From NCBI GenBank assembly GCA_021153285.1, contig JAGKTT010000020.1, positions 1 through 64,000 on the forward strand: a DNA stretch of 64,000 nt. The letters run 5' to 3'. This document shows, in pieces, positions 23,724-33,016 of this stretch. Positions within the stretch are counted from its first letter, which is position 1, and every line of letters starts with the position of its first letter. The position numbers were made by a program, and so were the translations under genes. The notes under the pieces were generated by a model. The model was not told the DNA's origin, made no database searches, and was given only the letters and a program-made list of their open reading frames with translations. The stretch comes from Bacteroidia bacterium (GTDB taxonomy: Bacteria > Bacteroidota > Bacteroidia > Bacteroidales > UBA932).

Positions 23724-24866
23724 ATGAAATCCATCAGAAAGGAACTGAACATCATTCTGGTTTTCTCGATCCTGCACTCTGTTGTGGCAGTACTTTCGAG
23801 ATGGCTGGGCCTGTCCGACCATCTGATGCTTACGACCCTGACGATGATTATGACTCTGTCCTTGTGTCAGGTCAGAAGAACCACTGTCAATACTATGGTG
23901 ATGCTGCTTATCATCGTGAATTTCGGAGGTTACTACCTAGGATCTTTGATAGGCAGCCTGCTGAAACATCTCATCTCCAACACTTATCTGCGTGGAGGTA
24001 TCACTACTTTTTCCACATCTGTAATCATCGGAGCGGCTGTGGAAGGAATAGTGACTTTGATAGACAGAACAGGTTTTTGTCAGAATCGCAAGGAAATAAG
24101 CACATATTGGCTTATGCTTGTGTTCACCGTGATCATAATAGCCAGGCTGGTACTTATTATCATAAATGGCAAGACTTTGTATAGCAGGGATGTTATGCTT
24201 AATGTGATTGTCGACTATACTTTCTGCTGTGTCGCTCTTCTTTATCTGGCTATCAATTCCGTGAAAGGTGCCCGGGATGCCCAGCTTGCAAAGGAAAAGT
24301 CCAATCTGGCACAGTACAGCTATATACGCCTCCAGCAGCAGGTAAAGCCACATTTTATGTTCAACAACCTGAGCATCCTGAATGGTCTGATATGCGAACG
24401 TAAGGTTGATGAAGCGTCTGACTTTGTGTATAAGCTGGCCTACCTGTACAGGTATATGATAACCAATGAGGAAGAAAATCTGGTAACCATACGAGAGGAA
24501 TTGGATTTTGTAAATAAATATACGGATCTGATGAAGGTCCGGTTCGGGGCAACCTTCAATGTTATGAAGGATATGGATGAGAGTCTTGAGGAAAGTCTTG
24601 TCGTTCCGTGTTCGATACAGCTGCTTATTGAAAATGCCATCAAGCATAATGCAGGCACAGAGCAGAATCCGCTGGATATATGTATTTGCAACTCTGGCAC
24701 TCACATTATTGTACGTAACAATATATTGAAGAAGATTTCTCCTGAGCCGACAACCCATCTGGGACTGAAATATATAAAAAGAATCTATGGAGATCTCAGT
24801 CCTCAAGATGTAGTCGTGGAATCTAATGAAAATGAATTTGTTGTGAAACTTCCAATAATCAGATAG
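23724..24866 (+). CDS. LytS/YehU-type membrane sensor histidine kinase
   Basis: This 380-residue kinase has an N-terminal region of about six membrane helices (residues about 10-190) and no large periplasmic sensor domain. The His_kinase domain has QQVKPHFMFNNL with phospho-acceptor His210, followed by a HATPase region with IENAIKHNAG. It pairs with the LytTR regulator that starts 6 nt after its stop. It lies between susCD and the glycosidase genes, so it is the best candidate for the locus regulator. The signal it senses is unknown. Confidence 0.9.
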   Translation: MKSIRKELNIILVFSILHSVVAVLSRWLGLSDHLMLTTLTMIMTLSLCQVRRTTVNTMVMLLIIVNFGGYYLGSLIGSLLKHLISNTYLRGGITTFSTSVIIGAAVEGIVTLIDRTGFCQNRKEISTYWLMLVFTVIIIARLVLIIINGKTLYSRDVMLNVIVDYTFCCVALLYLAINSVKGARDAQLAKEKSNLAQYSYIRLQQQVKPHFMFNNLSILNGLICERKVDEASDFVYKLAYLYRYMITNEEENLVTIREELDFVNKYTDLMKVRFGATFNVMKDMDESLEESLVVPCSIQLLIENAIKHNAGTEQNPLDICICNSGTHIIVRNNILKKISPEPTTHLGLKYIKRIYGDLSPQDVVVESNENEFVVKLPIIR

Positions 24867-24872
24867 CGAGAT

Positions 24873-25646
24873 ATGAACATATTCATAGTAGAAGACGAGA
24901 TTCTGTCACAGATGTCTCTGGTGAGAATGCTGAATGCCAATTTCCCCGATGTCAAGATTGTGGGAACCTCCCGCACTGTAAAGGAAACATTGGAATTCCT
25001 TCGCTCCGATGAGATCGAACATCCCGATCTGATTTTTATGGATGTGGAACTTCAGGACGGTAACTGCTTTGATATTTTCAGGCAGATAGACATTACCTCA
25101 AATGTCGTTTTGACAACGGCCTATCACAAGTATGCTATCGAGGCATTCAAGGTAGGTTGTATAGACTATCTCCTCAAACCTGTCGAACCTCAGGCGCTAT
25201 GCCGTTCGGTAGAGAGGTGCAGGAAGAATATGAATGTGTTGAACTCGAGGAGTCTCTTGTCAACATTCGACCAGTTTATCAAAAACAAACCGGTCAGCGA
25301 GATCAGAAAGATAAAGAAAAGATTCATTATCAAGCTTGGGGATAACTTTGTCTTGGTACCTACTTCTGATATAGCCTACTTCTATACGGAAGATAATGCT
25401 ACATATATTGTGACCAGGCAAGGAGTCCATTATATTATAAATTTCCCTCTGGATGTGATAATAACGCAGATTGACCTCGAAGAATTCTTCAGGATTTCAA
25501 GATACTGCATTATTGCGCTTTCTGAAATAAGGGGAGTCGTCAAGATCAAGGGTGGAAGGCTTAAGGTGGTTACGGATTTTGAACCGAAATGTGAAATGAC
25601 CGTATCCAGAGCCCGGGTTGAAGAATTCCTGGAATGGCTCGCCTGA
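24873..25646 (+). CDS. LytTR-type response regulator
   Basis: This 257-residue regulator has an N-terminal receiver domain, with acidic residues near 7-9 (VEDE), phospho-acceptor Asp57 in FMDVELQDG and the conserved Lys in DYLLKPVE. The C-terminal LytTR DNA-binding domain spans about residues 145-250 (FIIKLGDNFVLVPTSDIAYF; RISRYCIIALSEI). It follows the cognate kinase by 6 nt. Targets within the locus are likely but no binding site could be established. Confidence 0.92.
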   Translation: MNIFIVEDEILSQMSLVRMLNANFPDVKIVGTSRTVKETLEFLRSDEIEHPDLIFMDVELQDGNCFDIFRQIDITSNVVLTTAYHKYAIEAFKVGCIDYLLKPVEPQALCRSVERCRKNMNVLNSRSLLSTFDQFIKNKPVSEIRKIKKRFIIKLGDNFVLVPTSDIAYFYTEDNATYIVTRQGVHYIINFPLDVIITQIDLEEFFRISRYCIIALSEIRGVVKIKGGRLKVVTDFEPKCEMTVSRARVEEFLEWLA

Positions 25647-25687
25647 CGACCGTATTCATTTTGAAAAATCTAAACAATAGTTACTAT

Positions 25688-27055
25688 ATGAAGAATATTA
25701 TTTCAGCCATTACGATGGCATTGTTGCTCGTAGCTTGTGCGGAGCCGGTCGAAACCGAATTTAAGGTACCGTCACCTGAAGATGTAGTGATGTATCAGGT
25801 GAATCCGAGAAACTATGCACCGGAGGATTCATTCAATGCGGTGGCTTCTCATCTGGATTCAATCCAGACAATGGGCGTGAATGTACTTTGGTTTATGCCG
25901 ATATATGAAATCGGAGAGCTCAAGAGCGTGAATTCGCCTTATTCTATCAGGGATTACAGATCTGTGAATCCGGAATTCGGTACATTGGCTGATTTCAAGT
26001 CTCTCGTAGCAGAAAGCCACAAGAGGGGAATGATCGTGATCATCGACTGGGTAGCGAATCATACTTCGTGGGACAGCCAGTGGATATATGACCATCCTGA
26101 ATGGTACACTCATAACGAGGAGGGTGAAATAATCTGTCCGGAAGGAACAGGCTGGGAGGATGTGGCTGACCTTGATTTCAGCAAGCCTGATATGTGTCAG
26201 GAGATGATCGATGCTATGAAGTTCTGGGTGGAGGAAATCGGTGTGGACGGCTTCCGTTGTGATGCTGCCGACTTCGTTCCGTTCGAGTTCTGGCAGGATT
26301 GTCTTAATCAGCTCAGAGCCATCGAAGGCAAGGATCTTCTTATGCTTGCTGAGGGACAGAGAAAGGATCACTTTGACGCAGGATTCGATATGAATTACGC
26401 CTGGGGATGGCTTTCTGCTCTCAGAAGAGTATACAATGGAAATACATTCAACAGACAGGGCCCTGGAGCCGAGCCGGGAAGAAGAATGAACAGAACTGTG
26501 CCTGTGAGCTCATTGTTCACTTCAGACTCTCTCGAGTATGCCGGTCTTCCTGAGGGCAAGGTAAAGCTTCGTTTTACCACTAATCACGATGAATGCGTGA
26601 AGATGTCTCCTATCCGCGAGTTCTTCGGTCCGGAAGGTTCGATGGCGGCTTTTGTAGCTACTGCTTATATTCACGGAGGTATCCTTGTATACGGCTCGCA
26701 GGAGGTAGGATATCCTGGAAAGATCAATTTCTTCAATTATGTTGAAATCGACTGGGAGGCAAATCCACATATGTATGACGAGTATTGTGACCTTATCAGG
26801 GTATATAATTCCGAGCCGGCTCTCAGAAAGGGTTCTATCGTTCCTTATCCTGATAACGATGTCCTTATGTTTGAAAGAGTATATGGTGAAGAGACTATCC
26901 TTGTAGTGATCAATATGAGAGATACTCAGCATCAGATTACTCTTCCTCAGCAGTGGCAGGGACGTACCTGCACAGAGCTTGTTTCCGGCAAGACAAGAGT
27001 TCTTCCTTCAGGAAACGATATGCTCAGACCATTTGAGTATTACGTAGTGAAATAA
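25688..27055 (+). CDS. GH13 alpha-amylase family lipoprotein
   Basis: A glycosidase of about 455 residues with a lipoprotein signal (LLLVACAEPVETE). The GH13 barrel has region I IIDWVANHTS, region II GFRCDAADF (nucleophile Asp192), region III MLAEGQ (acid/base Glu222) and region IV TTNHDE (Asp301). All three catalytic residues are intact. It begins the barrel directly, without an N-terminal binding domain. It closely resembles the GH13 lipoproteins at 40415-41749 and 49078-50298. A longer in-frame start overlapping the regulator gene lacks a signal peptide, so the ATG at 25688 is chosen. It is likely a cell-envelope alpha-glucan hydrolase. Confidence 0.92.
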   Translation: MKNIISAITMALLLVACAEPVETEFKVPSPEDVVMYQVNPRNYAPEDSFNAVASHLDSIQTMGVNVLWFMPIYEIGELKSVNSPYSIRDYRSVNPEFGTLADFKSLVAESHKRGMIVIIDWVANHTSWDSQWIYDHPEWYTHNEEGEIICPEGTGWEDVADLDFSKPDMCQEMIDAMKFWVEEIGVDGFRCDAADFVPFEFWQDCLNQLRAIEGKDLLMLAEGQRKDHFDAGFDMNYAWGWLSALRRVYNGNTFNRQGPGAEPGRRMNRTVPVSSLFTSDSLEYAGLPEGKVKLRFTTNHDECVKMSPIREFFGPEGSMAAFVATAYIHGGILVYGSQEVGYPGKINFFNYVEIDWEANPHMYDEYCDLIRVYNSEPALRKGSIVPYPDNDVLMFERVYGEETILVVINMRDTQHQITLPQQWQGRTCTELVSGKTRVLPSGNDMLRPFEYYVVK

Positions 27056-27066
27056 TACCTTAAACT

Positions 27067-29085
27067 ATGAAAAAGTTTGTCAGTCTTTTCCTTTTTGTGC
27101 TTTGCTGTCTGACAGCTGGCGCAACGGACATTCAGCGTGTCGACCCTCCGTTCTGGTATGCCGGAATGAAGAATACAGAACTTCAGATTATGTTCTATGG
27201 TGAGAATATATCTGACACTCCATTCTCTATGGATAAATACGAGGGAGTGACAGTCAAGGAGGTCTGCAAGGTGGAAAATCCAAATTACCTTTTTGTATAC
27301 CTAGATGTGAGTGCAAAGGCTGAGCCAGGAATGCTTCAGTTCCAGTTCGGCAAGGGTAAGAAAGCTGTCCGCCATTCTTTTGAACTTCGTTCGAGGAATC
27401 AGAAGGAGGGAGCTATGGGATTTACCCCGCAGGATGTGCTCTATCTTATAATGCCGGATCGTTTTGCAAATGGAAATCCTGACAACGACAACCTCGACGG
27501 CTACATCGCAAACCGTCAGGGAGGAGGACGACACGGAGGTGATATTCAGGGAATTATGGATCATCTGGATTATATTGATGATCTTGGAGTTACAGCTGTG
27601 TGGCTAAACCCTATCCAGTACAACAAGGGAAATTCTTCACACGGCTATGCCATTTCTGACTATTACCTCGTGGAGCCTCGACTTGGCTCTAATGAAGAGT
27701 ATTGCGAAATGATCGATGCTGCTCACAAAAGAGGCATCAAGGTCGTTATGGATATGATTTTCAACCATAGCGGAAGTTCGCATTGGTGGATAACCGATGT
27801 CCCTACATCAGACTGGTTCAATCAGAACGATCAGGCTGTGAAGACTGGGGAAAGAATGCGTGAAATGGAGGCTGCACGTGCAAAAGGTCAGCAACAGCAG
27901 AGACAGTTCAGCGGTTACCGCAGACAGCAGGTGAAGATGCCTGCAAGCATCGCTGAATTCGAGGCTCTTCCACAGGAACAGAAGGATGCATTGGTAAAAA
28001 TGAATAGTCATAATGAGGATGCTTTGGTGACCACTACTCATTACAAGTGGACGCTGCTTGACCCTCACGCACCTGAAACCGAGAAGGATATTCTTGTGGA
28101 AGGCTGGTTCTCCGGAGGTATGCCGGATCTGAATCAGAAGAACCGTCACCTCGGTACTTATCTCATCCAGAACAGTATATGGTGGATCGAATATTCTCGT
28201 ATTGACGGTATCAGAATGGATACTTATCCTTATGCGGATTTTGATTTTATGGCAAGATGGTGCAAGGAGATAAACGATGAATATCCTGACTTCAATATTG
28301 TGGGTGAGGGCTGGTATCCTCGTAATTCTGCAGCCGGATGGTGGCAGGGTGGTTCTTCTGTAAGCCCTTCAGATTCGAAGCTTAAGACAGTTATGGATTT
28401 TGACCTGACATTTACCACACAGAATGAAATCCTCAAGGAAAGCAATACCAGTGAAGGATCTGAAGCCGGTCTTTTCAAGATGTATGAGTGTCTGACACAG
28501 GACTTCCTTATTCCGGATCCGAACTATGTTCTCACCTTCCTGGACAATCACGATATCGCCAGATTTATGAAGCCGGGCGATCCTATATGGAAATTCAAGC
28601 AGGGACTTGCATTCCTTCTTACTACCAGAGGAATTCCGCAGATGTATTACGGAACCGAGATTATGATGGGTGTGGAAGAGGGAGACTTCCTTCGCGCCGA
28701 TTTCCCTGGAGGATGGGCAGAGGATGAAAAGTCAGCATTTACTGCAGAGGGACGAACACCGGAGCAGAATGAGAGCTGGAATTTTGCCAGCAAGCTCCTG
28801 AACTGGAGAAGGACTTCAAAGGCTGTAGGAGAAGGAAAGCTTGTGCATTACACCCCGGACAACAGGACAAAGTGCTATGTCTACGCCCGTACAAATGGAG
28901 ATGAGACAGTCCTTGTCATCCTTAATGGTAGCGATACTATGAGACTTGTGGATATGCACAGATTCTCTGAAGTCGTCAAGGACAATACCAAGGGTAAGGA
29001 TGTAGTTACAGGAGAAGTGGTGGATCTTACTTCGCTTGTTAAGATCGAGCCAAGAGGAGTTTATGTACTTGAATTGAGCAAATAA
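27067..29085 (+). CDS. GH13 neopullulanase/cyclomaltodextrinase-like enzyme
   Basis: This 672-residue exported enzyme (signal peptide to about residue 20) has an N-terminal cyclomaltodextrinase-type domain (VDPPFWYAGMKNTELQIM), then a GH13 barrel and a C-terminal beta domain. Catalytic residues are Asp385 (GIRMDTYP), Glu414 (IVGEGW) and Asp496 (LDNHD). An unusual insert of about 65 residues (254-318), rich in Gln and Arg (KGQQQQRQFSGYRRQQ), sits after the region I loop where relatives have a short loop. It starts 11 nt after the previous gene. It resembles SusA-type periplasmic enzymes and the N-terminal half of the next gene. Confidence 0.92.
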   Translation: MKKFVSLFLFVLCCLTAGATDIQRVDPPFWYAGMKNTELQIMFYGENISDTPFSMDKYEGVTVKEVCKVENPNYLFVYLDVSAKAEPGMLQFQFGKGKKAVRHSFELRSRNQKEGAMGFTPQDVLYLIMPDRFANGNPDNDNLDGYIANRQGGGRHGGDIQGIMDHLDYIDDLGVTAVWLNPIQYNKGNSSHGYAISDYYLVEPRLGSNEEYCEMIDAAHKRGIKVVMDMIFNHSGSSHWWITDVPTSDWFNQNDQAVKTGERMREMEAARAKGQQQQRQFSGYRRQQVKMPASIAEFEALPQEQKDALVKMNSHNEDALVTTTHYKWTLLDPHAPETEKDILVEGWFSGGMPDLNQKNRHLGTYLIQNSIWWIEYSRIDGIRMDTYPYADFDFMARWCKEINDEYPDFNIVGEGWYPRNSAAGWWQGGSSVSPSDSKLKTVMDFDLTFTTQNEILKESNTSEGSEAGLFKMYECLTQDFLIPDPNYVLTFLDNHDIARFMKPGDPIWKFKQGLAFLLTTRGIPQMYYGTEIMMGVEEGDFLRADFPGGWAEDEKSAFTAEGRTPEQNESWNFASKLLNWRRTSKAVGEGKLVHYTPDNRTKCYVYARTNGDETVLVILNGSDTMRLVDMHRFSEVVKDNTKGKDVVTGEVVDLTSLVKIEPRGVYVLELSK

Positions 29086-29095
29086 CACTAAAATT

Positions 29096-32000
29096 ATGAA
29101 AAATATCAGATTGGCGTTGGTTGCGGCTGTATTGCTGCTTTTTGCAGGCTTCGCTGCGACCGCTGCAGAAATTCAGCATCTTGATCCGCCTTGCTGGTGG
29201 GTGGGAATGAAGAATACTCAGCTGCAGATTATGGTTCACGGACCGGATATCTCTAAGTCTACCGTTGAGATCAAGTACCCGGGAGTGCGCATCAAAGAGG
29301 TGGTAAAGACCGAGAATCCAAACTATCTCTTCATATATATTGACATTGCCCCGAAGACAAAGCCAGGCAAGATGGATATTGTTTTCAAGGAAGGTAAGGA
29401 GAAGACAGTATATAAGTACGATCTTCTTCCGCGAAGCACCAAGCAGGGAGCGGATGGTTTCACATCTGCTGATGTACTTTATCTGATTACCCCAGACCGC
29501 TTCGCCAATGGTAATCCTTCGAACGACACCATCGGTGGAGCAAGAATGAGCCGTGAAAGATCAGGAGCAAGACACGGAGGTGACATCAAGGGTGTGACCG
29601 ATCATCTGGATTATATCAAGGATCTTGGAGTGACTGCTATCTGGCTTAATCCGGTGCAGGAGAACAATGCAAATACCTACCACGGTTACGCCATTACTGA
29701 TTTCTATGATGTGGATCCTCGTTTCGGCACGATGGAGGAGTATATCGAGATGATAGACAAGGCTCACGAGAAGGGACTCAAGGTGGTGATGGATATGATC
29801 TTCAATCACTGCGGAAGTTCGCATTGGTGGATGGAGGATCTCCCTACAGGAGACTGGCTCAATTTCAACAATACATTCGTTCCTACAAGCCACCAGAAAT
29901 GGACTCAGGTGGACCCTCACGCAGCACCATCCGAGAGAAAGCTCTTCACAGACGGATGGTTCAACAATGGAATGCCGGACCTAAATCAGAAAAATCCTCT
30001 TGTAAGCGATTATCTTATCCAGACCTCTACCTGGTGGATCGAGTATGCACGTATCGACGGTATCCGTCAGGATACACATCCTTATATGGATGCTGAGTTC
30101 GCAGCTAAGTGGTGCAAGGCTACTATGGAGGAATATCCTCAGTTCAACATTACAGGAGAGACCTGGTATCCTGTAGGCAGCGGTTTCCCTGCCTGGTGGC
30201 AGAAGAATTCTACTTTCAGCCCGATCAACAGCAACCTTACTTCGGTAATGGACTTCAACCTTGCCTTCATCGTTCCGGATGCATTCGTCGATACGAATAT
30301 TCCTGATGATGGAAAGGCTCAGGGATTGTTCAATATCTATGTATCGATGGCTAATGACTTCTTGTTCCCGGATCCTAACAGCGTGCTTATTTTCCTTGAT
30401 AATCACGACCTTGGACGTTTCTCTACTGTCGAGGACAAGGATCTCAATAAGTATAAGCAGGGCGTAGCATTCATTCTCACTACACGTGGTATCCCTCAGA
30501 TCTACTATGGTACCGAACTTCTCTTTACCGGTACCAAACAGCAGGGCGACGGAGTCATCCGCAAGGATATGCCTGGCGGATGGGAAGGAGATGAAAGATC
30601 GGTGTTCACTGCTGAAGGAAGAACAGAACAGGAGAATGAGGCTTGGGACTATATGAGCCGCATTCTTAACTGGAGAAAGAATTCAAAGGCTGTCAAGTCA
30701 GGTTCTATGATCCAGTATGCACCGCTTCACGATCACGGTGACTGCTACGTATATGCGAGAATCAAGGATGACGAAACAGTCCTTGTCGTTCTCAACGGTT
30801 CAGACAAGGATGTTACCATCGATATGTCGAGGTATGATGATGTGATGAAGAATTTCACTGCCGGAGTGGATGTAATCACAGAGAAAGCATATGACCTGAC
30901 CGGAACTCTTGATGTACCGGCAAGAGGTGTATATATCTTTGATCTTAAGGAACTTGCTCCAAAGGCACCATCATCTGCCAATGTCCCTGCTCCAGAGTAT
31001 GCACAGTTCTCGGAAGGACTTATCGACAATATCACGGCACAGGGCTGGCTCAAGGAGATCCTTACCCGTCAGCAGGAGGGATTGACCGGTCACCCTGAGG
31101 CTATGGCATATCCATATAATTCTTGTCTTTGGGCGGGTGAACTGGAGCGTGATTCAGAGTCACGTGGAGCAGACTGGTGGAGATTCGAGCAGACAGCATA
31201 TTATCTCGACGGACTTACAAGACTCGGTTATCTTCTTGATGATGAGAAATTCCTCAAGATATGGCAGGAGAATATCGAATATGTACTTGCCAATCCTCTT
31301 CCTGCAAAGAAAGGCATAGATATCGAGACTCAGAAAAAGATGGAAGCTGAGCGCAGAAGCCAGCGTCCTAACCGTAATTTTGATGCTCAGGTATCAGCTG
31401 ACCCACGTCTGCGTCAGAGAATGGCGGCTCAGCAGGCTCGCCGTGAGAAGCAGATGAGAATCAATGCTATAGACAGACCGGAAGGACGTCTTGGACCGGA
31501 GACCAGCTCAATGGCTTGGCCGTTCGCTGTATTCTTCAGAGCTGTGCAGGCTTATTATGAAGTCACAGGTGATCCTCGTATTCCTGAAGCGTTGGAAAAG
31601 AACTATCTCTCGTATCCGGTCGAGGAACTTGGAATGGACAGATTCGTAGTAAATGTTGAGGGTATTCTCTGGACATATTCCATTACAAAGAATCCGGCTC
31701 TTCTCGAGCTTGCAGTGAAGGCTTGGGATGAGGATGCTTCCAATCTTACTCAGGAGACTTGTCTGGATGACTCTGAATTTCATATGCACGGTGTGACTAT
31801 GAATGAGCTTATGAAGATTCCGATGATTCTTTATGCACACACCGGAAAGGAGGAATATCTCCAGGCGGCTCTCAAGGCTGACTATAAGATGGAGACTCCT
31901 AATATGCTCATAGACGGAATCAACTCAAGTACAGAAGCTCTTGCCGGCAACGATCCGCTCGCAAGTCACGAAACCTGTGATATTTCTGACTATACCTGGA

Positions 32001-33010
32001 CAATGGGATATTATCTGATGACGACAGGTGATGCACAATGGGCCGACAGAATCGAGAAAGGTATCTTCAATGGAGGACTTGGAGCAATCACAAAGGACTT
32101 CCGCTCTATGCAGTACTTCTCTTGTCCTAACCAGTTCATCGCTACTGGAAATTCGAACCACAACGGCTTCAAGTATGGTCTGACCTGGATGGCATATCGT
32201 CCTATTCACGAGACAGAGTGCTGCATCGGAAATCTTCACAGATATATGCCTAACTATGTGGCAAGAATGTGGCTTAAAGACAAGAAAGGTCATCCTGTGG
32301 CTGCTCTCTATGGCCCGTCATCTGTGGTTTATGACCTCGGTGAAGGTGTGACCGTGAAGATCGATGAAATCACACAGTATCCGTTTGAGGAGCAGGTGAA
32401 GTTCAAATTCACATTCTTCAAGGATGGCAAGAGATCGGCAGACTCTCATCAGATGGATTTCACATATAGAATCCCTGGCTGGTGCAAGGCAGCGGAGTCA
32501 GGCTTCCACACAGAAAGCAAGGAGTGGAAGAGCGGTGATGTCTTCACTGTAAGACTTCCTATGCAGATAGAGGTGGTGGATGCCCCTGTTCAGGGAAAAT
32601 GCATTCAGAGAGGCCCTATCGTTTATTCTTACGCGATTCCGGCCAATTGGGTAGAGGATACGAAGATTTATGATAATCTTGCAGGTAAGGTCTCGGCTAA
32701 TCCTGACTTTAAGAGCTGGGAACTTACTCCGGCCGGAAAATGGAACTATGCACTTGTGGAGAATATGCTCAGAGGCCTTAGAGTCCAGAGAACCGGCAAC
32801 AGCGGATTCCCGTTCGATCCTGAATCGGTTCCTTTGAAGATAAGGGTTCCTGTAAAGGGTGTCAAGGACTGGACCCTCAAGGAGGACAGATTTACTCCGG
32901 CTCTTCCGGAAACTGTAGTTCCTGAAGGCGAGCAGGTGGAATTTATCGAGCTTGTGCCTTATGGCTCTACTACACTCAGATTGACAACATTCCCGACAAT
33001 TAAAGAGTAA
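29096..33010 (+). CDS. GH13 neopullulanase fused to GH127-type (DUF1680) domain
   Basis: This 1304-residue exported protein has two glycosidase parts. Residues about 1-622 are a SusA-like GH13 enzyme with N-terminal cyclomaltodextrinase domain, barrel (Asp326, Glu355, Asp438) and C-terminal beta domain. A short Pro/Ala linker follows. Residues about 636-1304 match the GH127/GH146 (DUF1680) fold of (alpha/alpha)6 barrel plus beta domains. The hallmark cysteine/zinc site is complete: E959-x-C961 in HETCD, and C1042-C1043 in ETECCIGN, the second being the expected nucleophile. Spacing agrees with known beta-L-arabinofuranosidases. A Gln/Arg-rich insert lies near residues 745-790. Substrate of the second domain is unknown. 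Confidence 0.9.
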   Translation: MKNIRLALVAAVLLLFAGFAATAAEIQHLDPPCWWVGMKNTQLQIMVHGPDISKSTVEIKYPGVRIKEVVKTENPNYLFIYIDIAPKTKPGKMDIVFKEGKEKTVYKYDLLPRSTKQGADGFTSADVLYLITPDRFANGNPSNDTIGGARMSRERSGARHGGDIKGVTDHLDYIKDLGVTAIWLNPVQENNANTYHGYAITDFYDVDPRFGTMEEYIEMIDKAHEKGLKVVMDMIFNHCGSSHWWMEDLPTGDWLNFNNTFVPTSHQKWTQVDPHAAPSERKLFTDGWFNNGMPDLNQKNPLVSDYLIQTSTWWIEYARIDGIRQDTHPYMDAEFAAKWCKATMEEYPQFNITGETWYPVGSGFPAWWQKNSTFSPINSNLTSVMDFNLAFIVPDAFVDTNIPDDGKAQGLFNIYVSMANDFLFPDPNSVLIFLDNHDLGRFSTVEDKDLNKYKQGVAFILTTRGIPQIYYGTELLFTGTKQQGDGVIRKDMPGGWEGDERSVFTAEGRTEQENEAWDYMSRILNWRKNSKAVKSGSMIQYAPLHDHGDCYVYARIKDDETVLVVLNGSDKDVTIDMSRYDDVMKNFTAGVDVITEKAYDLTGTLDVPARGVYIFDLKELAPKAPSSANVPAPEYAQFSEGLIDNITAQGWLKEILTRQQEGLTGHPEAMAYPYNSCLWAGELERDSESRGADWWRFEQTAYYLDGLTRLGYLLDDEKFLKIWQENIEYVLANPLPAKKGIDIETQKKMEAERRSQRPNRNFDAQVSADPRLRQRMAAQQARREKQMRINAIDRPEGRLGPETSSMAWPFAVFFRAVQAYYEVTGDPRIPEALEKNYLSYPVEELGMDRFVVNVEGILWTYSITKNPALLELAVKAWDEDASNLTQETCLDDSEFHMHGVTMNELMKIPMILYAHTGKEEYLQAALKADYKMETPNMLIDGINSSTEALAGNDPLASHETCDISDYTWTMGYYLMTTGDAQWADRIEKGIFNGGLGAITKDFRSMQYFSCPNQFIATGNSNHNGFKYGLTWMAYRPIHETECCIGNLHRYMPNYVARMWLKDKKGHPVAALYGPSSVVYDLGEGVTVKIDEITQYPFEEQVKFKFTFFKDGKRSADSHQMDFTYRIPGWCKAAESGFHTESKEWKSGDVFTVRLPMQIEVVDAPVQGKCIQRGPIVYSYAIPANWVEDTKIYDNLAGKVSANPDFKSWELTPAGKWNYALVENMLRGLRVQRTGNSGFPFDPESVPLKIRVPVKGVKDWTLKEDRFTPALPETVVPEGEQVEFIELVPYGSTTLRLTTFPTIKE

Positions 33011-33016
33011 CATCTG

